From Eubacteriales bacterium (GTDB taxonomy: Bacteria; Bacillota; Clostridia; Oscillospirales; Oscillospiraceae): DNA of 57,344 nucleotides. The position numbers and the translations under genes were made by a program. The stretch spans positions 44,548 through 101,891 of the forward strand of contig JAUNQI010000001.1 of the NCBI GenBank assembly GCA_030536255.1. Reading direction: 5' to 3'. Shown here one piece after another: positions 55,440 to 57,344 of the stretch. The notes beneath the pieces are model-generated. The model saw only the letters and a program-made list of their open reading frames with translations, was not told where the DNA came from and did not search any database. Positions within the stretch are counted from its first letter, which is position 1, and each line of letters begins with the position of its first letter.

Positions 55440-55982
55440 TATTAATAAAATATCCTTTGAACAACGTCTGAAACAGTATTTTAATATCCAGTGCGATACT
55501 CCAGTTCTCAATATACCAAATATCATATTCAACTCTGGCTTCTATGGAGGTATCACCGCGTAATCCATGAATCTGTGCCCATCCTGTCATTCCCGGTCTT
55601 ACCTGCTGCCGGACTAGATAAAGTGGAACCTCTTCCTTAAATTGGCGAACATAAAACGGCAGTTCCGGTCTTGGACCGACAAGAGACATATCTCCCTTCA
55701 GAACATTAAACAGCTGCGGAAGCTCATCGATACTGACTTTTCGTATAAAGCTTCCAAAAGCTGTTTTTCTGTTATCATCCGAGGTTGACCATGCTGTGTC
55801 TTCATCTTTGTTAACCCGCATGCTCCGGAATTTTAACATTGTGAACGTCTTTTTATTTTTCCCGACACGTTGTTGCCGGAACAGGACAGGGCCGGGACTT
55901 GACAGCTTCACCCCGAGAGCAGTCAACAGCATCAAAGGGCTAAGAAGAATTATTGCCAATAAGGAAAGGGATAGAGTTCGTT
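55405..55982 (-). pseudogene. undecaprenyl-phosphate sugar transferase, 5' end lost
   Basis: About 190 residues of the bacterial sugar transferase domain remain: LLSPLMLLTALGVKLSSPGPVLFRQQRVG, MLKFRSMR, SIDELPQLFNVLKGDMSLVGPRPE and RPGMTGWAQIHG. Such enzymes load the first sugar phosphate onto undecaprenyl phosphate. The usual KRxxD start of the domain is missing: similarity stops at LSLSLLAII near 55975-55985, where the sequence turns into a reversed transposase. An open frame continues to 56058 but those residues are antisense to the transposase. A fusion protein from a TTG is conceivable but lacks a ribosome site. Confidence 0.7.
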
Positions 55983-56927
55983 TCGGGATGTGGTCATCAC
56001 AAGACTCAGGAGCAGCGAGACTGGGAACATCTGCATGACCTTGAACAGAGATGGGCAAGGTATGAGGCCCAGCTTGAGATTATGGGACCGGACAGGAACA
56101 GCTATTCCAAGACGGATACGGATGCGACATTCATGCGGATGAAGGAAGACCACATGCGGAACGGGCAGCTGAAGCCGGCCTACAACGTGCAGATAGCAGT
56201 AAACAGCGAATACATTACCGGCATAGAGGTGTTCAGCAACCGGACGGACTACGGCACACTTGTACCGTTCCTGGAAGAAATATCTTCCCGACACGAGAGC
56301 AGATACGAAAGGGTGGTTGCCGACTCTGGGTATGAAAGTCTGGACAATTATCTGTACCTTGAGGAAAACGGACAGATGAACTTCATAAAGCCTTCAAACT
56401 ATGAGCAGGCCAAAACGAAGAAATACAGGTCGAAGATAGGCCGTCCTGAAAACATGGCCTACAATGCAGAAACAGACAGCTATACCTGTGCGGAAGGCAG
56501 AACGCTTGTAATGCAATATGAGAGCATGGATAAGCACAGCAACAACAAAGTCGTCATCAGCCATTACAGATGCGAAGGCTGTGCCGGATGCTCACGAAGA
56601 GCGCAATGCTGCAGTGCAAAGGATCCGGATGCTCCGAAAGAAATACGGGTCAAGAAGCAGTTGCAGGAAAAAAGAGCGCAATCTCTGGAAAACATCTCCA
56701 TGGAAGAGGGCATCCGCCTCAGAATGTGCAGGTCCATTCAGGTTGAAGGTGCATTTGGGCTGCTGAAAAATGACTTTGCATTCCGAAGATTCCTGACGAC
56801 AGGAAAGAAGAATGTAAAAATTGAACTGCTTTTCCTGGCTCTCGGCTTCAATCTCAAGAAAAACTGGATGAAAGCGGAAGCCAATCGCGAGCAGACCCAC
56901 CTTTCTTCGATAAAGAAACCGGCTTAG
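55983..56927 (+). pseudogene. IS1182-type transposase, 5'-truncated
   Basis: About 310 C-terminal residues remain. DATFMRMKEDHMRNGQLKPAYNVQIAV, the second Asp in VVADSGYESLDNY and the Glu in IQVEGAFGLLKND are typical of IS1182 transposases. The N-terminal DUF772 part and the first catalytic Asp are gone, so it cannot be active. Its 5' edge meets the cut sugar transferase near 55983. A hairpin follows the stop. Confidence 0.75.
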
Positions 56928-56988
56928 TTTCAAAAACTGAATATTTTCAACATTCGGCACGGATTTTCACATCGGTGTCAATAAAAGT

Positions 56989-57025
56989 GCGCTCTCAGAT
57001 GGATTTTTTCAACATCTGGGAGCGC
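56989..57025 (+). terminator. hairpin after the transposase remnant
   Basis: A 13-bp stem with one G-U pair (GCGCTCTCAGATG with CATCTGGGAGCGC), followed by CTTTGTG. It may be the IS terminator or part of its right terminal repeat. The IS end itself could not be fixed. Confidence 0.5.
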
Positions 57026-57061
57026 CTTTGTGCCTGTTTTCCTGTTTTTCAAATAAAAATT

Positions 57062-57097
57062 GGGAGTGCCGCAAAATTTCTATTTTGCAACACTCCC
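57062..57097 (-). terminator. rplL terminator
   Basis: A 16-bp stem with two mismatches (GGGAGTG then GCAAAAT) is followed on the minus strand by AATTTTTATTTG. It ends the ribosomal protein operon about 30 bases after rplL. Confidence 0.8.
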
Positions 57098-57126
57098 TTT
57101 TCTAATCTGTAATTCTATAAAAGAAA

Positions 57127-57344
57127 TTACTTGATCTCGATCTTTGCGCCGACAGCTTCGAGCTGTGCCTTGATGGCTTCTGCGTCTTCCTTGGAAACGC
57201 CTTCCTTGAGCTTTGCATTTGCAGTCTCAACGAGAGCCTTTGCCTCTGCAAGACCAAGACCGGTAATGCCGCGGACTTCCTTGATGACCTTAATCTTCTC
57301 TGCGCCGAAGTCAGCAAGAATAACGTCGAACTCAGTCTTCTCTT
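57127..57344 (-). CDS. rplL: 50S ribosomal protein L7/L12 (C-terminal part, partial)
   Basis: 72 codons are visible, reading [20 protein letters not shown], a [19 protein letters not shown] segment, and ending AVGAKIEIK with TAA at 57127. This is the complete C-terminal factor-binding domain of L7/L12. The N-terminal dimerisation domain and hinge lie outside the window. The protein forms the ribosomal stalk that recruits translation GTPases. Confidence 0.97.
   Translation of the reverse strand, partial: EKTEFDVILADFGAEKIKVIKEVRGITGLGLAEAKALVETANAKLKEGVSKEDAEAIKAQLEAVGAKIEIK

Noticed and set aside
55983..57030. Complete IS1182 element
   Set aside because: The N-terminal half of the transposase and the left end are missing and no target duplication was found.
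1..57344. CRISPR arrays, tRNA or rRNA genes, phage modules
   Set aside because: No regular direct repeats with spacers, no tRNA-like cloverleaf sequences ending in CCA contexts, and no phage structural or integrase genes were recognised.

Overview
The window looks like chromosome from a low-to-mid GC Clostridia-type Firmicute, probably gut or anaerobic. Pointers are the glgC/glgD pair, a TAXI-type fused TRAP transporter, a VanY-like carboxypeptidase, an UPF0371 (DUF1846) protein, strong AGGAGG-type ribosome sites and TTGACA/TATAAT promoters with 17-bp spacers. No rRNA, tRNA or CRISPR array was seen. No genus can be assigned from the sequence alone.

Layout. 1-5900 (minus strand) is an amino-sugar catabolic cluster: ROK-like kinase, SGNH esterase, N-acylglucosamine 2-epimerase, RpiR regulator, sugar-binding protein and the first codons of a permease. 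Two matching palindromes built on TGAAAAT/ATTTTCA sit in front of the first gene and in front of the binding protein. 6000-8700 holds rpsO and pnp with a strong promoter. 8706-10421 is an ABC exporter. 10653-16211 is a nucleoside/simple-sugar-type ABC importer with a DUF3798 binding protein and a small membrane-anchored protein of unknown role. 16521-22195 is an oligopeptide importer (oppBCDFA), where oppA has its own promoter inside the end of oppF.

22367-33544 is mostly housekeeping: VanY-like carboxypeptidase, YfbR-like nucleotidase divergent from typA, then secA-pgeF-peptide binding protein-cdd as one operon, and a DUF1846 gene. 33643-37604 is a LysR-TAXI receptor-TRAP permease unit. 37855-43898 holds a HAD phosphatase, a YbaK-type deacylase, a DUF4349 lipoprotein, tcdA, a parvulin isomerase and prfB. 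44083-51390 (plus strand) holds prs-pth and then glgC-glgD-glgP-pfkB for glycogen turnover.

51440-57030 is the accessory, damaged part. A complete IS21-family element (51447-54266, 7-bp target duplication GATATCT) has landed in the last codons of a polysaccharide-polymerase-like gene. Next to it a sugar transferase, cut at its 5' end, abuts a 5'-truncated IS1182-type transposase running the other way. The window ends in rplL. The main scientific interest lies in the paired RpiR palindromes, the DUF3798 transport operon with its palindromic leader and unknown fifth gene, the extended ROK protein, and the layered IS damage in the polysaccharide locus.
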